From Serilophus lunatus (Eukaryota > Chordata > Aves > Passeriformes > Eurylaimidae): a stretch of DNA of 64,000 bases. The position numbers and the translations under genes were made by a program. Below, piece by piece: positions 62,590 through 64,000 of this stretch (position 1 is its first letter; each line of letters begins with the position of its first letter). The stretch covers positions 1 through 64,000 of the forward strand of contig VXBA01001335.1 in NCBI GenBank assembly GCA_013399895.1. The letters run 5' to 3'. The notes beneath the pieces are model-generated. The model made no database searches and was not told the DNA's origin. It saw only the letters and a program-made list of their open reading frames with translations.

Positions 62590-62662
62590 TTTATTGTGCT
62601 GCACAAGGATCTCCTTCTTTTCCCGAGTATGTCTATCTTTATCATATTTAATTTGGGAGCAT
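62590..62662 (-). CDS. Single well-formed coding exon of an unidentified gene
   Basis: On the minus strand a good acceptor (CTTCTTTGTATGTTTCAG) is followed by 73 nt and a consensus donor AATAAA|GTAAGT. The frame closed by the flanking sites is open for 24 codons: CSQIKYDKDRHT then REKKEILVQHNK, after one nucleotide that completes a split codon. The peptide is very hydrophilic and rich in lysine and glutamate, like a charged helix or coiled coil. It is 4.3 kb upstream of the PRIM2 start on the same strand. I do not recognise the protein. In mammals the neighbour on this side is RAB23 in the opposite orientation, and this peptide is not RAB23. It could be an exon of a neighbouring gene beyond the right edge or a chance splice-like pair. 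Confidence 0.5.
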
Positions 62663-64000
62663 CTGAAACATACAAAGAAGTTTTTCAAAGTCTTTCTATC
62701 TGTAGGGCTACTGATGTTTTCTTTTCTTGGGAATTATTACCACAAAACTAATTTACAAGATAAAATGCTTTTTTAAATATAACATTTAAGATTTACTGCC
62801 TTTCTAATACTCTCTTGACAATAATCAGATTTCTACCTCTACAGCAGTAAATAGGATGCTTTCTTATCAAGTAATCTGTAGGTAATCAAAACATTTCATT
62901 AAGTCCGAAAGTACTGCTATCCAACATAATAACTAGATATATCTATGTATCTTTTTTTAAACAGATTTCAGAGAAATGCAAAAAACCAAAGTTCAAAGTA
63001 TTTTTACAAGGAAAATGTCTTACTGTCTGAAAATTTTTAAATATTGTTGTGTCTCCAAAAGAAACCCACTGCAGTTGAAGGATTTTGTTTGGCCATTTTG
63101 GTGTTTAATTAGAGCTATGGTATAATACAGACTTGGCCAGGCAGGTTTCCTGTTTCAAGCCTATGACTTGATCATAAAAAAATGTCCTGTTCAGTCCTGA
63201 AACTCACTGAGCGTTCAAATACCCAGTCACTGTGTAAAACAGACTACAAAACTGTAACTTAATCATAAGTAGCCAGCCATCTTCCAATTACTAACAAATC
63301 TCTGTGTAAGACTTCTCTGAGCATTTCCACCATTACAAGTTAAAACACCCAAAATAAACATTGAGATGGGCTCCAGTCTGCCTGATCTAGCCACTAAACC
63401 TACACTTGCCATTTAAGCTCTTCTTTTAAAAGGAATAGTTTCCCATGGAGTACTTGGAAAAAGGTAGGTATCCTAAATTTGGATGTGTAGGTAACCATTT
63501 CGTTTTCCTCAAGTTAGTTTGGGTATTTTGCTTGCTTGTTTTCTGGGTGTGGGTTTTGTAGTCTTTTTCTAATGTAAGTGGTGCTCAGGAGTAGAAGCTG
63601 AAGTATTTTTGCAAATAAAGAGAAAAAAGTCTCCCTCATATATATAATACTAGGTCCTCTTCCCTGTTAGGAATAGATACCAGCACCAGGGGTTAGAGGT
63701 AACTCCTACATTTCCAATGTAAGCAAAATTTCAAATTAATTGGAAGACACATGAGATGAAGATGATTAACAAACATACTAGCCAATTCTTGAGACAACTT
63801 CCTCCTATAAACACTATGAAGAAGGATAAATGCAATGGGAAGTTATACTACTCTTTTGCCTCTAATGCCAATAATCTTGTAAGAATGTATGTAATTTTAA
63901 TTTTCTAAAGTGTCATTACCTACTCCCTCTTCTTTTTACACATCACATCACTGCATCATTTCTTTTTGTGATTGTTCCATCATTTTCCATGAGTGACAAC
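62663..64000. other. AT-rich sequence at right edge, no feature recognised
   Basis: I looked on both strands for exons partnering the one at 62.6 kb and for RAB23 coding sequence, and saw none. No repeat element was recognised. Confidence 0.6.

Overview
This window is vertebrate nuclear DNA, and almost certainly avian. It has spliced exons with GT-AG borders, no long uninterrupted genes, many fragments of CR1 (the chicken-repeat-1 type LINE with ATTCTATG-like tails) and several retroviral long terminal repeats. The LTR ends (TGTCACGG..., TGTGATGGG...) remind me of songbird LTR families, so a passerine is my best guess, but that is inference from memory.

The one gene I can identify firmly is PRIM2, the large (p58) subunit of DNA primase, on the minus strand. 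Its start codon is at 58320-58322 inside a CpG island (about 57990-58700). Seven coding exons follow leftwards: 58169-58322, 57438-57541, 57050-57129, 51165-51285, 36491-36586, 35673-35810 and 2324-2391. Spliced together they give 761 nt (253 codons plus 2 nt) in one open frame with matching intron phases. They cover the helical N-terminal domain. The exons for the C-terminal iron-sulphur domain lie beyond the left edge. Introns 4 (14.6 kb) and 6 (33.3 kb) make up most of the window.

The introns are AT-rich with scattered repeats. Intron 6 holds CR1 fragments at 7.3, 10.9, 12.8 and 27.9 kb. It also holds two solo LTRs with perfect 5-bp target duplications (11430-12267 and 12930-13957), an orphan CpG-rich block at about 23.0 kb and a GC-richer, probably LTR-derived block at 31.2-31.7 kb. 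Intron 4 holds a minus-strand CR1 at 37.3 kb and an internally deleted CR1 at 50.0-50.8 kb.

The PRIM2 promoter has a 26-unit GGAC/AGAC tetranucleotide array just upstream of the start codon. It also has E2F-, ETS-, GC- and CCAAT-type motifs, and a 29-bp segment carrying a YY1-type ATGGCGGC site that is repeated exactly 60 bp apart. Right of the promoter (58.8-64 kb) lie a pair of 156-bp direct repeats around a GC-rich segment, a third LTR (about 60574-61023), and one well-formed minus-strand exon (62590-62662) of a gene I do not recognise.

I found no CRISPR array, operon, tRNA or rRNA gene, and no convincing new biological system. The observations most worth checking are the promoter repeat architecture, the orphan exon and the direct-repeat block at 58.8-59.5 kb.
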